From the NCBI RefSeq assembly GCF_000613905.1, contig NZ_BAJW01000009.1:1-64000 (forward strand): 64,000 bases of DNA, read 5' to 3'. The DNA comes from Acetobacter persici JCM 25330. GTDB lineage: Bacteria > Pseudomonadota > Alphaproteobacteria > Acetobacterales > Acetobacteraceae. The first letter of the stretch is position 1. The number at the start of each line of letters is the position of its first letter. The position numbers were made by a program, and so were the translations under genes. Positions 1-10,137 of this stretch are shown here, one piece after another. The notes beneath the pieces are model-generated. The model did not search any database, was not told where the DNA came from, and worked only from the letters and a program-made list of their open reading frames with translations.

Positions 1-47
1 CGGGCTGGAAGGCGGCCCGCATGTTTCAGAAGTCCGGCGAGCCAGCG

Positions 48-412
48 TTATAAACCGGGGCTATAAACCGGAAAGCTGCCGTCCTGCTGGCGTGCTTTGC
101 GCTGTGGCGTAAAGCTCCACCAGTTTCTGGCTTCTCCCGTGCGGGCCTGATGAATGGCCGCGGCAAAGACATCATGCACGCAGGGTCATGCCGCTGCCGG
201 GTTTTCTGGCAGAGCGTCAGATAAAGGTGGTCCGCGTCCTGCCCGGCAAGCTGCCCGATTGTCTGGATCTCCAGCACGGCAAAGTCCGCAAGTGCGGCCT
301 TGCCAATATTGCGCAGGCTGGCGAGGCTCCCGTGGCCATCCGGCGCAGCCGGTTTTCCGGCCCCGCTTTGCTGACCAGTCCCGCCTTGCTGCGGTGAGTC
401 CTCAGGCATCAT
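48..412 (-). CDS. Cdd1-like helix-hairpin-helix protein (frameshifted)
   Basis: A small protein of the Cdd1 / pathogenicity-locus HhH family. It has an N-terminal LRNIGKAALADF hairpin, then QTIGQLAGQDADHLY and the family's Cys motif CQKTRQRHDPAC. After HDPAC (near 174) the frame changes: the continuation DVFAAAIHQARTGEARNWW, typical of the family, lies in the other frame and ends at TAA 50-48. One missing base explains this and gives about 121 residues. The family is small and cytoplasmic, and its biochemical role is not established; HhH folds suggest nucleic-acid contact. ATG at 412-410 lies 18 bases after the stop of the upstream dehydrogenase, so the two are probably co-transcribed. Confidence 0.75.
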
Positions 413-430
413 TCGCGACGATATGTTCCA

Positions 431-1276
431 TCACCCGATCAGGGCAGAATAGTCCTCATTCGCGGCAGCGCGACGGGTGAGGGAGAGTTGCTGCGTTGTG
501 GCGGCCATGGTCGGCATGGGCACAGCCTGACGGGCGGCGGCATCCAGCAGCAGGCGCATGTCCTTCTGCATCAGGCGGGTGGGGAACTGCGGCGTGAAGT
601 CTCCCTCCTTAGCGGCCCGGATTTTACGTTTGTGGTGGGGGGAGATGACAGCGACTTCTCCCAGCGCATCAAACAGCATCGAGCGGTCCAGCCCCGCCGC
701 CAGACCGTAGGCAATGGTTTCCGCTACGGCCGCAAGGCCAGCCCCCATAATCCCGTTAATCACCAGTTTTAGCCGTGCGCCGCTGCCAGACGGCCCGGCG
801 TGGATGGTTGTCTTGCCAATGCAGTCAAATACGGGGCGGGCGCGTTCCAGCAGGGCGTCGTCACCCCCGGCCAGCACAACCAGAGCGGCGGCTTCAGCTT
901 CCGGCGTGCTGCCGGATACAGGGCAGTCAATCACACAGACCTGTTTCTCTTGCCCGGCTTTCTGGAGCGCATCCGTCGCTTCTGGGGAGACAGAGCTTGT
1001 GTTGAGCAGCAACTGGTTTGCGTGGGTACCTGCCAGTGCGCCATGTTCTCCATACATGGCGGCGGCCAGTGCTTCATCATCCGGCACGCAGACAAGGATG
1101 ATATCCGCTTTGCGCGCGACATCGGCAGGGGTCGGGAGGAATGGCGTGGTGCCATCGCCTCCCTTGCCGGAGGGGGTATAGGCAACCAGAGCGTATCCGG
1201 CCTTTTTCAGGTTGTCCCCCATCCGGCTGGCCATGGCGCCAAAGCCGATAAACCCAATGGTCTGCTGCGTCGTCAT
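431..1276 (-). CDS. NAD(P)-dependent beta-hydroxyacid dehydrogenase (3-hydroxyisobutyrate dehydrogenase family)
   Basis: A cytoplasmic dehydrogenase of the 3-hydroxyisobutyrate / 6-phosphogluconate superfamily. The N-terminus carries the dinucleotide fold glycine motif GFIGFGAMASRM, followed by the substrate-binding DCPVSGSTPEAE and the catalytic-lysine helix GSGARLKLVINGIMG, with an all-alpha C-terminal domain. About 281 residues from the ATG at 1276, which has AGGGA upstream; an in-frame extension to 1336 adds 20 residues that do not look like this family. The exact substrate (3-hydroxyisobutyrate, tartronate semialdehyde, glyoxylate or another) cannot be read from the sequence. It is followed closely by the Cdd1-like gene. 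Confidence 0.85.
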   Translation of the reverse strand: MTTQQTIGFIGFGAMASRMGDNLKKAGYALVAYTPSGKGGDGTTPFLPTPADVARKADIILVCVPDDEALAAAMYGEHGALAGTHANQLLLNTSSVSPEATDALQKAGQEKQVCVIDCPVSGSTPEAEAAALVVLAGGDDALLERARPVFDCIGKTTIHAGPSGSGARLKLVINGIMGAGLAAVAETIAYGLAAGLDRSMLFDALGEVAVISPHHKRKIRAAKEGDFTPQFPTRLMQKDMRLLLDAAARQAVPMPTMAATTQQLSLTRRAAANEDYSALIG

Positions 1277-1498
1277 TCTGCAAGTCCCTGTTCTTGTGTG
1301 TGCGCGGAGTATGGCAGAAACGGCCGGGCGGCTCATGTGGTTTCCTGCATGGCGCTGTTACACGAAATGCGGCGTAAGGCCGGGCGGTGTGGACGGCTAC
1401 CAAAGTTTCATGACGCTTTTTTCCATATACATCCGCCAGACTTTCGTTTTCACTGAACGGACTGGTTAGAGTTCTGTAAAAAAGGAAGGGGCTTCCTT

Positions 1499-2452
1499 AT
1501 GGCTGTGTATCGCTATCCTCGCCCGGCTTCCTCGGATATTACGCCGCGTCGGCTGTTTTTTTCACGTCGGGCTTTGCTGGGCACGGCTGTCGGGGGTGTT
1601 CTGGCCGGTGGCCTCAGGCCCGGTATGGCACAGGCTGATGCGCCTGTTGCGGAGTCTGCACGCGGCTGGCCAGCGGCTGAAACGCCGACACCTCGCGATG
1701 ATGTCACACATTATAATAATTTTTATGAATTCGGGATGGAGAAGAGTGACCCGGCAGAACTGTCCGGCGGGTTTCACCCTCGCCCGTGGCAGGTGCAGGT
1801 GGACGGGATGGTTGATCACCCGCAAACCTGGGATCTGGATGCGCTGGGCGCGCGCTTCGGGCATGAGGACCGGCTGTATCGGATGCGGTGCGTTGAGGCG
1901 TGGTCCATGGTGATCCCGTGGCAGGGGTTTGAGCTGGGGGCACTGTTGCGGGCTGCCGGGGTCAAGGCAGGGGCGCGCTATGTTGCGTTTACGTCTGTTG
2001 TCCGGCCTTCTGAAATGCCGGGTCAGCGGGGCGGGTTATTTTCACTGAGCTGGCCGTATGTGGAAGGGCTGAGGCTGGATGAGGCCATGCATCCGCTCAC
2101 CCTGCTGGCAACCGGGGTGTATGGGGAGGCGCTTCCTGCCCAGAATGGTGCGCCCATCCGGCTGGTTGTGCCGTGGAAATATGGCTTTAAAGGCATCAAA
2201 TCCATCACGCGTATTACCGTGACAGATCAGCAGCCCCCCACAAGCTGGAACAGGATGGCGCCGGAAGAATACGGGTTTTACGCCAATGTTAATCCGGACG
2301 TGGACCATCCGCGCTGGAGCCAGTCGAGCGAGCAGGTTATTGGCGAGGGCAGTCTGTTCCGGACAGCGCGCAGACCCACGCGGCTGTTTAACGGCTATGC
2401 GGAACAGGTTGCCGGTTTGTATCGCGGTATGGATCTGAGGAAGGATTTTTAG
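1499..2452 (+). CDS. msrP: Protein-methionine-sulfoxide reductase catalytic subunit MsrP
   Basis: Periplasmic molybdopterin enzyme that reduces methionine sulfoxide in oxidised envelope proteins. 317 residues with a twin-arginine signal (SRRALLGTA, residues 22-30) followed by a hydrophobic stretch, so it should be exported folded by Tat. The sulfite-oxidase-type Mo-binding core includes Cys131 in [15 protein letters not shown], the expected molybdenum ligand, and [12 protein letters not shown] near the C-terminus. GGAAGGGG precedes the ATG by 8 bases. The membrane partner MsrQ begins 4 bases after its stop, so the pair is an operon. YedY was the older name. Confidence 0.95.
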   Translation: MAVYRYPRPASSDITPRRLFFSRRALLGTAVGGVLAGGLRPGMAQADAPVAESARGWPAAETPTPRDDVTHYNNFYEFGMEKSDPAELSGGFHPRPWQVQVDGMVDHPQTWDLDALGARFGHEDRLYRMRCVEAWSMVIPWQGFELGALLRAAGVKAGARYVAFTSVVRPSEMPGQRGGLFSLSWPYVEGLRLDEAMHPLTLLATGVYGEALPAQNGAPIRLVVPWKYGFKGIKSITRITVTDQQPPTSWNRMAPEEYGFYANVNPDVDHPRWSQSSEQVIGEGSLFRTARRPTRLFNGYAEQVAGLYRGMDLRKDF

Positions 2453-2456
2453 GCAG

Positions 2457-3074
2457 ATGGCTCCAGCACCTTCAGGGCGGCGGCGTTCCCGTTTTTCGCC
2501 GTTAACGCGGCAGATTTTTCTTTATCTGTTTGGCTTGCTTCCTGCTGTGCTGGTGCTGGCACAGGGCATGGCAAACATGCTGGGGCCTAATCCGGTTTCG
2601 GCCTGTTTGCATGAATTCGGGCGGTGGGCGTTCCGGTTTTTGCTGATCTCACTGGCGGTCAGCCCGTTAAGACGTTTTGCCAAGCTGGATTTCATGGTCT
2701 ATCGCAGGCCGCTCGGTTTGCTGGCATTTACCTATGCGGCGTTGCATGTCGTGTTTTATGCTGGTGTGGCGCGGCATTTTGATACGCATGTCCTGTGGAA
2801 GGATTTTACGTCCCGCCCGTTCCTGACGTTCGGGCTTCTGACATTTCTGATCCTGCTCGTGCTGGCTCTGACATCTACCCGCAGAGCGATTATGGCTCTG
2901 GGGCGGCGTTGGGCAAAGCTGCATAAGCTGGTGTATGTGGCCATGATACTGGCCTCTGTGCATTACACCATCGCCTTTAAAACCTGGCATGTGGAGCCAT
3001 TTATCTATGCCGCACTCGCGGCTGGTCTGCTGGCCTTGCGGCTGGTGCCAAAACAGACGAAGCGCGTTGCCTGA
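2457..3074 (+). CDS. msrQ: Heme-binding membrane subunit MsrQ
   Basis: Inner-membrane b-type cytochrome that passes electrons from the quinone pool or flavin to MsrP. 205 residues, about six hydrophobic helices, ferric-reductase-like fold. Candidate heme-ligand histidines lie in YAALHVVFYAGV and in ASVHYTIAFKTWH. Immediately downstream of msrP and followed by a strong terminator, so msrPQ forms a two-gene unit. Confidence 0.94.
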   Translation: MAPAPSGRRRSRFSPLTRQIFLYLFGLLPAVLVLAQGMANMLGPNPVSACLHEFGRWAFRFLLISLAVSPLRRFAKLDFMVYRRPLGLLAFTYAALHVVFYAGVARHFDTHVLWKDFTSRPFLTFGLLTFLILLVLALTSTRRAIMALGRRWAKLHKLVYVAMILASVHYTIAFKTWHVEPFIYAALAAGLLALRLVPKQTKRVA

Positions 3075-3117
3075 TTGTGGAGTTGCTGCTCTTAAAAGCC
3101 GGATGAAAAATTCTGAT

Positions 3118-3156
3118 AAAAAACCCCGCCAGACGGAAAATCTGGCGGGGTTTTTT
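3118..3156. terminator. Bidirectional rho-independent terminator between msrQ and the SulP gene
   Basis: The arms CCCCGCCAGA (3124-3133) and TCTGGCGGGG (3141-3150) pair perfectly around a 7-base loop. Six A lie before and six T after, so the hairpin can end transcription from both convergent genes. Confidence 0.9.
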
Positions 3157-3179
3157 GTAAGACTACTCTGAAAGCTTCA

Positions 3180-4661
3180 TTAAGTAGACGGAGAGATCTG
3201 TGTCTCTGCCAGAAGTGTGTCATGGCCCAGCGCGTTCAGAAGCTGAGCGGCTCGGGCATCCGGGTTGAGGATCTGCACGGTTTTGCCACGTCCTTGCAGC
3301 CGGGAGACGATTTTTTCCAGCGTGTCGGCAGCACTGATGTCCCACAGACGGGCGTCTTTCAGGTCCAGCACGATGTGTGTGGCCGTGTCCTGAAAATCAA
3401 CGGCGTCAGACAGGAGGCTGGCGGAAGCAAAAAAGACCTGCCCGTGAATGTAATAGGTACGGGTTATGCCATCCGGGCCGAGGGTGTCAGTAATTTTCAG
3501 AAGTGTCATGACCTGAAAGGAGAAGAACAGGCCGCTCAGAAGCACGCCGCAGGCAACCCCCGCCGCCAGATCATGCGTGAGCACCACCACCAGAACCGTG
3601 ACCAGCATGACGGTGGAAGACAGGCGCGGGTGGCGCACAAGGTCCCGCAGGGAGGACCATGAAAACGTGCTCACGGACACCATGATCATGATGGCCACTA
3701 GAGCCGCGACAGGTACGCGGGCCACAAAACCATGAAAGGCGACCAGAAGTAGCAGCAGGAACGCCCCGGCAGTAAAGGTGGAAAGCCGACCGCGCCCCCC
3801 GTAGCGCAGGTTGCCAACCGTCTGGCCGATCATCCCGCAGCCTGCCATGCCGCCAAACAGGCCGACAAAAATGTTGGAGAGGCCAAGGCCTGTACATTCC
3901 ATGCGCTTGTTGCTGTGGGTGTCTGTCATTTCATCCACCACCGTGGCGGTCATGAGGGATTCCAGCAGCCCGACCATGGCCATGGCAAAGGCGTAGGGCA
4001 GAACGATTTTAAATGTGTCCAGCGTCAGCGGCACATGCGGCAGCGTGAAGGACGGCAGGCCGGTGGGCAGCGCCCCCAGATCAGACACCACATGGACAGG
4101 CATGGGCACGGCCATGGTCAGGCCCGTCAGCACCAGAATACAGATCAGGGGGGAGGGGATGGCGGTTGTCAGGCGGGGCAGCAGATAGACAATGGCCAGC
4201 CCCAGAGCAATGAGCGCGTAGGTGTGCCATGTGACATGCAGCATCTGTGGAATCTGTGCGGAAAAAATCAGCAGGCCGAGCGCGTTGACAAACCCTGTCT
4301 CCACCTCTCGAGAGACAAAGCGCATCATGCTTTGCAGTCTGAGCAGGCCAAACCCGATCTGAAAGGCCCCGGCCAGAAGGGTAGCAAGCAGCAGATACTC
4401 AAACCCATGCCCATGCACGAGGTCCGCCGCGACCAGAGCGACAGACCCGGCAGCGCCGGAAATCATTCCCGGTCTGCCGCCCGTAATGGCAATGGCGATG
4501 CTGATGACAAAGGAGGCAAACAGCCCCACCGCCGGCGCCACACCTGCAGCGTAGGAAAAGGCAATGACTTCCGGGATGAGGGCAAAAGTTCCAACCATGC
4601 CCGCCAGAAGATTTTTGACCGGATCGTCCGTCCATTCTCTGAGATATTGGCTAACAGTCAC
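3180..4661 (-). CDS. SulP family anion transporter with STAS domain
   Basis: 493-residue inner-membrane transporter. About 10-12 hydrophobic helices cover residues 15-395, with the SulP region GRPGMISGAAGSVALVAADL near the N-terminus. A cytoplasmic STAS domain follows (about 400-490, HIVLDLKDARLWDISAAD). Relatives carry sulfate, bicarbonate or dicarboxylates; the substrate cannot be assigned here and no cysteine or sulfate genes are adjacent. The start is GTG at 4661 with AAAGAGG four bases upstream. Convergent with msrPQ. Confidence 0.88.
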   Translation of the reverse strand: MTVSQYLREWTDDPVKNLLAGMVGTFALIPEVIAFSYAAGVAPAVGLFASFVISIAIAITGGRPGMISGAAGSVALVAADLVHGHGFEYLLLATLLAGAFQIGFGLLRLQSMMRFVSREVETGFVNALGLLIFSAQIPQMLHVTWHTYALIALGLAIVYLLPRLTTAIPSPLICILVLTGLTMAVPMPVHVVSDLGALPTGLPSFTLPHVPLTLDTFKIVLPYAFAMAMVGLLESLMTATVVDEMTDTHSNKRMECTGLGLSNIFVGLFGGMAGCGMIGQTVGNLRYGGRGRLSTFTAGAFLLLLLVAFHGFVARVPVAALVAIMIMVSVSTFSWSSLRDLVRHPRLSSTVMLVTVLVVVLTHDLAAGVACGVLLSGLFFSFQVMTLLKITDTLGPDGITRTYYIHGQVFFASASLLSDAVDFQDTATHIVLDLKDARLWDISAADTLEKIVSRLQGRGKTVQILNPDARAAQLLNALGHDTLLAETQISPST

Positions 4662-4783
4662 GAGACCTCTTTCTGCTGTGTCCGATATTTTGTCTGATGC
4701 TGTAGGGCATAAGATGGAGACACCCGGATCGGAAAGGTTTTTCTGAGATTGTGCTGCGCCGGGTGCGCCGGTATGCGTGGTTT

Positions 4784-5968
4784 ATGGATGCGCATATTCC
4801 TTCTCCCGCTTCTGCTCCCCTGATCTGGATTCTGGCTGGTGAGGCGAGCGGTGACGTGCTGGGCGCCCGCTTGATGCAGGCGCTGCGTGCGCGTAACCCG
4901 GCCATCCGCTTTGCCGGTGTGGGTGGTGTGCGTATGGAGGAGCAGGGGCTGCGCAGCCTGTTCCCCATGCGGGATCTGGCCGTAATGGGGCTGGTGGAAG
5001 TGCTGCCGCGCCTGCGCGCGCTCTCAGCCCGGCTGAATGAGGCTGTGCAGGATATTGAAGCCCGCAGGCCGGACCTTGTGGTGACAATTGACAGCCCCGG
5101 TTTTGCCCTGCGTGTGCTGCGTCGCATTCGGGGGCTGGGCATCCCCCGCGTGCATTACGTGGCCCCGCAGGTCTGGGCGTGGCGGCAGAAACGGGTGAAG
5201 GAATTCCCCGGCTTGTGGGAAGAGCTGTTGTGCCTTCTGCCGTTTGAAGAAGAGTTTTTTAGCAAGCATGGATTGCTGACAAAGTTTGTCGGGCATCCGG
5301 TGCTGCAATCAGGAGCGGAGACGGGCGATGCCGCGCGCTTCTACCGCAAGCATGGGGTGAAAGAGGGCGCACACGTCCTGATTCTGATGCCCGGTAGCCG
5401 GCGTTCCGAAGCGCCGCGCCTGTTGCCGGTGTTTGGAAAAATGCTGGCTCTGTTGCGGCAGGAGATGCCGGATGTGGTGCCCGTTATTCCAGTCTCTCCT
5501 GTTGTCGCGGCGACCGTGGCCCGTGAGACAGCCCGTTGGCCGGTGCGCCCGGTGATTGTGACGGATGTGCAGGACAAGCATGATGCCTTTGCCGCAGCCG
5601 GAGCCGCGCTGACAAAGTCTGGCACATCTACGCTGGAACTTGCGCTGGCCGGGGTGCCCATGGCGGTGACCTATCGGGTGAACCCCCTGACGGCCTTTAT
5701 GGCGCGGCGGCTGATCCGTGTGCCGTATGTGGCAATGGTCAATCTGCTGGCGGGCCGGGCCGTGGTGCCGGAACTGTTGCAGGAACAGTGTCGTCCCTCC
5801 GTGCTGGCACGCGCCGTGCGGGCCTTGTTTGAAGACCCTGAGATGGCCCACGAACAGAAGGAAGCCTTTAAAACCGTGTTGCAGGGTTTGCAGGGGCCCG
5901 GGGGTACGCTGCCAGCGGAAGCCGCGGCAGACGCTGTGCTTCAGGTGCTGGCAGAGGCCGCCTGTTGA
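4784..5968 (+). CDS. lpxB: Lipid-A-disaccharide synthase
   Basis: GT19 enzyme joining UDP-2,3-diacylglucosamine and lipid X to form the lipid A disaccharide at the inner membrane. Recognised by [17 protein letters not shown] near the N-terminus, [15 protein letters not shown], the nucleotide-sugar motif [17 protein letters not shown] and [17 protein letters not shown]. 394 residues from ATG 4784; a GTG at 4751 would add 11 residues and has no better ribosome site. It stands apart from lpxA/lpxD, is divergent from the SulP gene and convergent with hisI 23 bases away. Confidence 0.93.
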   Translation: MDAHIPSPASAPLIWILAGEASGDVLGARLMQALRARNPAIRFAGVGGVRMEEQGLRSLFPMRDLAVMGLVEVLPRLRALSARLNEAVQDIEARRPDLVVTIDSPGFALRVLRRIRGLGIPRVHYVAPQVWAWRQKRVKEFPGLWEELLCLLPFEEEFFSKHGLLTKFVGHPVLQSGAETGDAARFYRKHGVKEGAHVLILMPGSRRSEAPRLLPVFGKMLALLRQEMPDVVPVIPVSPVVAATVARETARWPVRPVIVTDVQDKHDAFAAAGAALTKSGTSTLELALAGVPMAVTYRVNPLTAFMARRLIRVPYVAMVNLLAGRAVVPELLQEQCRPSVLARAVRALFEDPEMAHEQKEAFKTVLQGLQGPGGTLPAEAAADAVLQVLAEAAC

Positions 5969-5991
5969 GCAGCCTCTGTCCAATATTCCTG

Positions 5992-6409
5992 TTAAGCCTT
6001 TTTGCCGTAAAGCGCGTTCGGGTCGATTTCCGGCTTCATCAGTTCCACCAGCCTTCAGGCCTGAAGCGCGATAGAAACAGCTGCGGCGGCCTGTGTGGCA
6101 GGCAACGCCAATCTGGTTGACCAGAAGCAGCACGGCATCTGCATCGCAATCCAGACGGGCTTCAGTCAGATACTGGATTTGTCCGGATGTTTCCCCTTTG
6201 CGCCAGAGCTTTTTACGGCTGCGGGAGAAATAGCAGACGCGGCCTGTCTCCAGTGTTTCCTGAAGGGCTTCACGCGTCATCCAGGCAATCATCAGCACTT
6301 CGCCGGTGTCATGCTGCTGCGCAATGGCGGCGATCAGGCCGGAGGCATCGAATTTAACGGTGTCCAGCATGGCGGAAAGAGCAGAGGGGGCGGGGGGCTG
6401 ATAGGTCAT
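5992..6409 (-). CDS. hisI: Phosphoribosyl-AMP cyclohydrolase (frameshifted)
   Basis: Third step of histidine synthesis: opens the adenine ring of PR-AMP. The metal and active-site residues are visible: [21 protein letters not shown], the DCDADA aspartates and [11 protein letters not shown]. The reading frame breaks near 6052-6056. The proper C-terminus [19 protein letters not shown] is in the next frame and ends at 5992, giving about 138 residues after removal of one base (or addition of two). ATG overlaps the ygfZ stop as ATGA, so translation is probably coupled. It is separated from other his genes. Convergent with lpxB. Confidence 0.9.
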
Positions 6410-7293
6410 GAGGAAGAAGACGAATCCGGGTTAAAGGTGGATGCAGGCGGCTGGGGCGGGACAAGGGCCTCAGCAAGCCAGACGGGCGGGCGGGGCACAA
6501 GGGTATGCCCGCCACAATCCAGCTTTTGTGTCACAGCACTGGTTTTGAGCAAAGCAAGCCCGACATGATCCTGTGAAGAGCAGAGCGTGCCCACCTCCAC
6601 ACCTCCGGCCAGAACGGGTGTGCCGGGGGCGGGCATCGGGCCGGTGCTGGCAACCGGGACCATGCGTTTTTTGACCAGCGTGCGGTAATGCATACGGGCC
6701 GTTACTTCCTGCCCCATATAGCAGCCTTTGCTCCATGAGACACCGCCCAGCAGGTCCATATTGGCCTCGGCGGCCAGTGTGCGGCCCACTTCACAATCCT
6801 GCACCCCGTCGGGCAGGCCCAGAATCAGCCGGTGCAGATTGTAGTCCTGAGGGGTGTCGGTCGGCTGTGTGGCTTCCGGCACATCCAGCAGACGCCACCC
6901 GGCGGCGGGCAGGCGCGGGTCGGCAAAGCTGATGCTGTTTTCCAGCAGGGCTGCATCTGGCGCGTTCCCCCATGCGACCATAACGCGCATGCCGGTAGGT
7001 TCCATCTGAACATCGGCCCGCAGACGAAAGCGCAGGAGCTGTTTGCACAGGGCGTCCGCCTGCTCACTGGCGCAGTCGAGCAACAGGCAGGTCTCATCCG
7101 GGTCTGACACCAGAAAGAAATCTGCCTGCCAGCGGCCTTGCGGTGTCAGGCAGGCGGACCATGTGGCCTGCCCCGGCTCAAGGGCTGCGACGTCGGCCGT
7201 CACAAGTCCTTGCAGGAATTTGACCCGATCCGCGCCGGAGAGTTTCAGAACGGTCCGGTTTTCCAGCAGGGCACTATGGGAAGAGGTTGGCAT
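6406..7293 (-). CDS. ygfZ: YgfZ/GcvT-type folate-binding protein
   Basis: Folate-dependent protein that supports Fe-S cluster enzymes such as the tRNA methylthiotransferase MiaB. 295 residues, GcvT-like fold, with [10 protein letters not shown] at the N-terminus and the diagnostic [16 protein letters not shown] (residues 189-204) whose Cys is characteristic of the YgfZ branch. The C-terminus ends in a run of six serines. It lies inside the minus-strand operon, 29 bases after the amidotransferase and overlapping hisI by four bases. Confidence 0.9.
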   Translation of the reverse strand: MPTSSHSALLENRTVLKLSGADRVKFLQGLVTADVAALEPGQATWSACLTPQGRWQADFFLVSDPDETCLLLDCASEQADALCKQLLRFRLRADVQMEPTGMRVMVAWGNAPDAALLENSISFADPRLPAAGWRLLDVPEATQPTDTPQDYNLHRLILGLPDGVQDCEVGRTLAAEANMDLLGGVSWSKGCYMGQEVTARMHYRTLVKKRMVPVASTGPMPAPGTPVLAGGVEVGTLCSSQDHVGLALLKTSAVTQKLDCGGHTLVPRPPVWLAEALVPPQPPASTFNPDSSSSS

Positions 7294-7322
7294 GACAGGT
7301 GCTCCCGATGATGAGGCAGACT

Positions 7323-9093
7323 TTATAACGGCCGGCTGAGTGTTTCAAAAACATCTCCTGCCGGGGCAAGCCCGTGGATATGTGTGCGGTGCCACAGGGT
7401 ATAGAACAGTAACGTCCATGCAGCGGGGCCGGTTTTGCGGCCTGCGGCTGCCTGAAAGAGTGCCCGTACCCGCTCGGGTCTGGCAATTTCCTGAATGCAG
7501 TCCTGTTGTGCAACAAGCTGCCCCAGCCGCGCTCCATCCTGCGCAATCCATGTGCCGATGGGCACGGTAAAGCCCTGTTTGGGGGCAAAGGGGCGGGCTG
7601 CGGGGCAGTGCTGTTCCAGCCAGCGGCGGAGCAGCCATTTGCCTTTATCATCCCGCACACGGAGCGTGTCGGGCAGACGCCAGGCCAGATCTGCCACAGC
7701 CGGGTCCAGCAGGGGTGTGCGGCCTTCCAGCCCGTGGGCCATCAGGCACCGGTCCAGCTTGAGCAGGAGGTCATTGGGCAGCCATTCCGCAATATCGACG
7801 GATTGCACGGCGGACAGGCGGGTGGGTGCGTTTGCCGCACACATCTCGGCGGCCATAAGGCCATCGCGCCAGTGTGCGGGCCGCTGGCGGAGCGTGTCCA
7901 GACGGTCAAACATGCCCTGCCGCCACATGCGGCGTCCGCCCTGCCACCATGGGCGTATGGCGGAGCGATACCGGCCGTAGCCCGCAAACAGTTCATCCCC
8001 GCCTTCACCAGACAGGATCACGCGGACATCCCTGGCGGCTTCGCGCGCCAGAAACCATGTGGGGATAATGGCGTAATCGGCCGCAGGATCATCCATGCAT
8101 GTGGCTATGGCTGGCAGATGCTGCCAGACCATGGCGGCGGTAATGCGTACGGTCTGATGCTCAGTCTGCGCTGCGCGGGCGAGGGCTGTGGCGGCGTCGG
8201 CCTCATCCGCTGCGTTGCGGGCGTCAAAAACGGCTGTCCATGTGCGTAATTTTTCAGGACGGGGCAGGCGGCTCATGGCTGTCAGCAGGCTTGCGCTGTC
8301 AATCCCGCCGGACAGGAACAGGCCGAATGGCACATCCGCGCGTCATGCGCCTGAACGCTGTTCATCAGTGCGTCGTCCAGACGGGCCAGTGCAGCCTCTT
8401 CCGTCAGGGTGTGGCGGGTGTCCGGCCGGGAGGGGAGGGGGGAAAGCCGCTGGCGGTCCAGAATACGGCCCTGCACGATGCGGAGTGTCTCACCCGGCAG
8501 GACACGGGAGATGCCTTTGAAAATCGTCTCCCGTCCGGTGGTGAACTGAAGTTGCAGCAGTTCATCCCGCGCGGAGGACGACTCCGTGCGCGGCGCAAGC
8601 CTGCGGCCAGCAGGACGGCGGGTTCGGACGCAAACGCGACGCCGCCGTCAAATTCCGTGAAATAGAGCGGCTTTATGCCAAATGGGTCCCGGCAGAGCAG
8701 AAGCTCATCCTGTGCGCTGTCATACAACGCAATGGCATACATGCCGCGCAGATGGCGGGGGAAGTCCGCGCCATGCCGTTCCCAGAGCCGCAGGGGGGAT
8801 TCACAGTCGCTACCGGTTTTAAAATGATCGGGGCCGATTTCCGTGCGGATCTCCGGATCATTATAGATCTCGCCATTGGCAATCAGGGTGCCGGACCCTG
8901 CGGAAAGAGGCTGATCCCCGCCTGCAATATCAATAATCGAGAGCCGCGTGTGGATCAGGTCCGCGTGCGGAAAGCGGGCAAAATGCGCGCCATCCGGGCC
9001 GCGATGTTGCAGGGCGGCGGCCATGCGGTCCAGCACATTCTGCCCGCAGGGGGGCGTGCCGCGTGTGTAAACCAGACCACCAATGCCGCACAT
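7323..9093 (-). CDS. Asparagine-synthase-like glutamine amidotransferase (two frameshifts)
   Basis: Class II glutamine amidotransferase plus ATP-pyrophosphatase domain. The N-terminus begins MCGIGGLVYTRG, with Cys2 as the glutaminase nucleophile, then LQHRGPDG and GEIYNDPEI; the synthetase domain has the PP-loop LSGGIDSASLL. Three reading frames hold consecutive parts: to about 8590, then 8590-8343 (QLQFTTGRETIFKGISRVLP), then the C-terminal 340 residues. Two missing bases restore about 590 residues. ATG at 9093 shares one base with the stop of the upstream glycosyltransferase (TGATG). Relatives either make asparagine or amidate sugars in glycan clusters; the operon favours the latter, which is inference. 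Confidence 0.85.
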
Positions 9094-10137
9094 CAGGGCG
9101 CCTCCACTGTGGACAGGAAGTCCGACCATGCCCGGAGCACAGGGGCTGTGGCAAACGTCTGATCATAGTCCGCGCGGCCTGCGGCGGCGAGTTTGCTCGC
9201 TCTCACCGGGTCTTCCAGCACAGCGGCGAGTTGCTGTGCGAGGGCGCGGTCATCTTCCACCGGGGCCAGAAGCCCATTTTCTCCGGAGCGGATCAGTTCC
9301 GTTGGGCCTTGCGAGGCTGCGGCCACCACGGGCTTCCGGGCTGAAAACCCTTCAATCACCACATTGCCCAGCGGTTCATGCCGGGAGGGGCAGACAAGGG
9401 CCGAGCAGGCGCGAATCAGGCCGCCGGGCTGTGTGGCCCAGCCGGGCATCAGCACACGGTCGGCCACGCCTTCCTTGCGGGCAAGGTCTTCCAGTGCGGC
9501 GCGTTCCGGGCCTTCCCCGGCAATAACCAGCCAGACGCCGGGAAGGTGCGCCATGGCGCGGATCAGCACATCAAACGCCTTGTTGGTATGCAGGCGGCCC
9601 AGAGCCAGAAGAAAAGGCGCGCCGGGGGGCAGGCCTTCCGGGCGGACGGGGAGCGTGCTGGCCAGTTCTGTTGCAAAATTGGGCAGGTAATGCACCCGAT
9701 CCTGCGGCCAGCCCTGCTCGCGCATCCAGCGCACCAGCGTGGGTGTTGCCAATCAGGTGTGAGCAGCGGCGATAATAGGACAGATCATAAAACCCGCCGA
9801 GCCGCCCGGCCAGAATCCAGTCTCCCTGTGGGGTGAAGCGCGCCGCCCGGTTCATCCAGGCAACCGTCACGCGTGGGGCAAACTGTTTGAGGCGCGCGCG
9901 GATTTGCGGGCGCGTCCGCCAGTCTGTCAGGCCGCCAAAATTCAGTTCACAGGCGGGGGCTCCACCAGCTGCATACGGGCTGCACGGCTGCGTCCTTGCG
10001 GATGATGGGCAGGACGGAAAGGCCGGACGCAGCCTGCGCCATACAGAGCCGTTCAAAAAACAGTTCAGCCCCGCCGGTGGGCGCTCCGGCCATAACGTGC
10101 GCAACGCGGAGGGGGAGGAGGGGACGTGTCCGGTCAT
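9093..10137 (-). CDS. GT4-type glycosyltransferase (several frameshifts)
   Basis: Retaining glycosyltransferase with two Rossmann domains. The C-terminal half is continuous: PFLLALGRLHTNKAFDVLI, GEGPERAALEDLA, then the acceptor/donor helix SRHEPLGNVVIEGFSARKPV. The N-terminal half lies in other frames: VAHVMAGAPTGGAELFFERL (break in the C run at 10120-10123), ELNFGGLTDWRTRPQIRARL (break about 9960-9985) and HLIG joined to TPTLVRWMREQGW near 9752. The corrected length is about 347 residues. ATG 10137 overlaps the upstream heptosyltransferase stop (ATGA) and its own stop overlaps the amidotransferase start. Probably adds a core or O-chain sugar. Confidence 0.82.

Noticed and set aside
1-47. Partial gene at the left edge
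   Set aside because: No frame with start, ribosome site or family motif could be supported in these bases; only a short imperfect repeat of TATAAACCGG (about 50-70) is seen next to the Cdd1-like stop.
5309-5991. Long continuation of the hisI frame to 5309 on the minus strand
   Set aside because: The extension arises from the hisI frameshift and runs antisense through lpxB; the true HisI C-terminus ends at 5992 in another frame.
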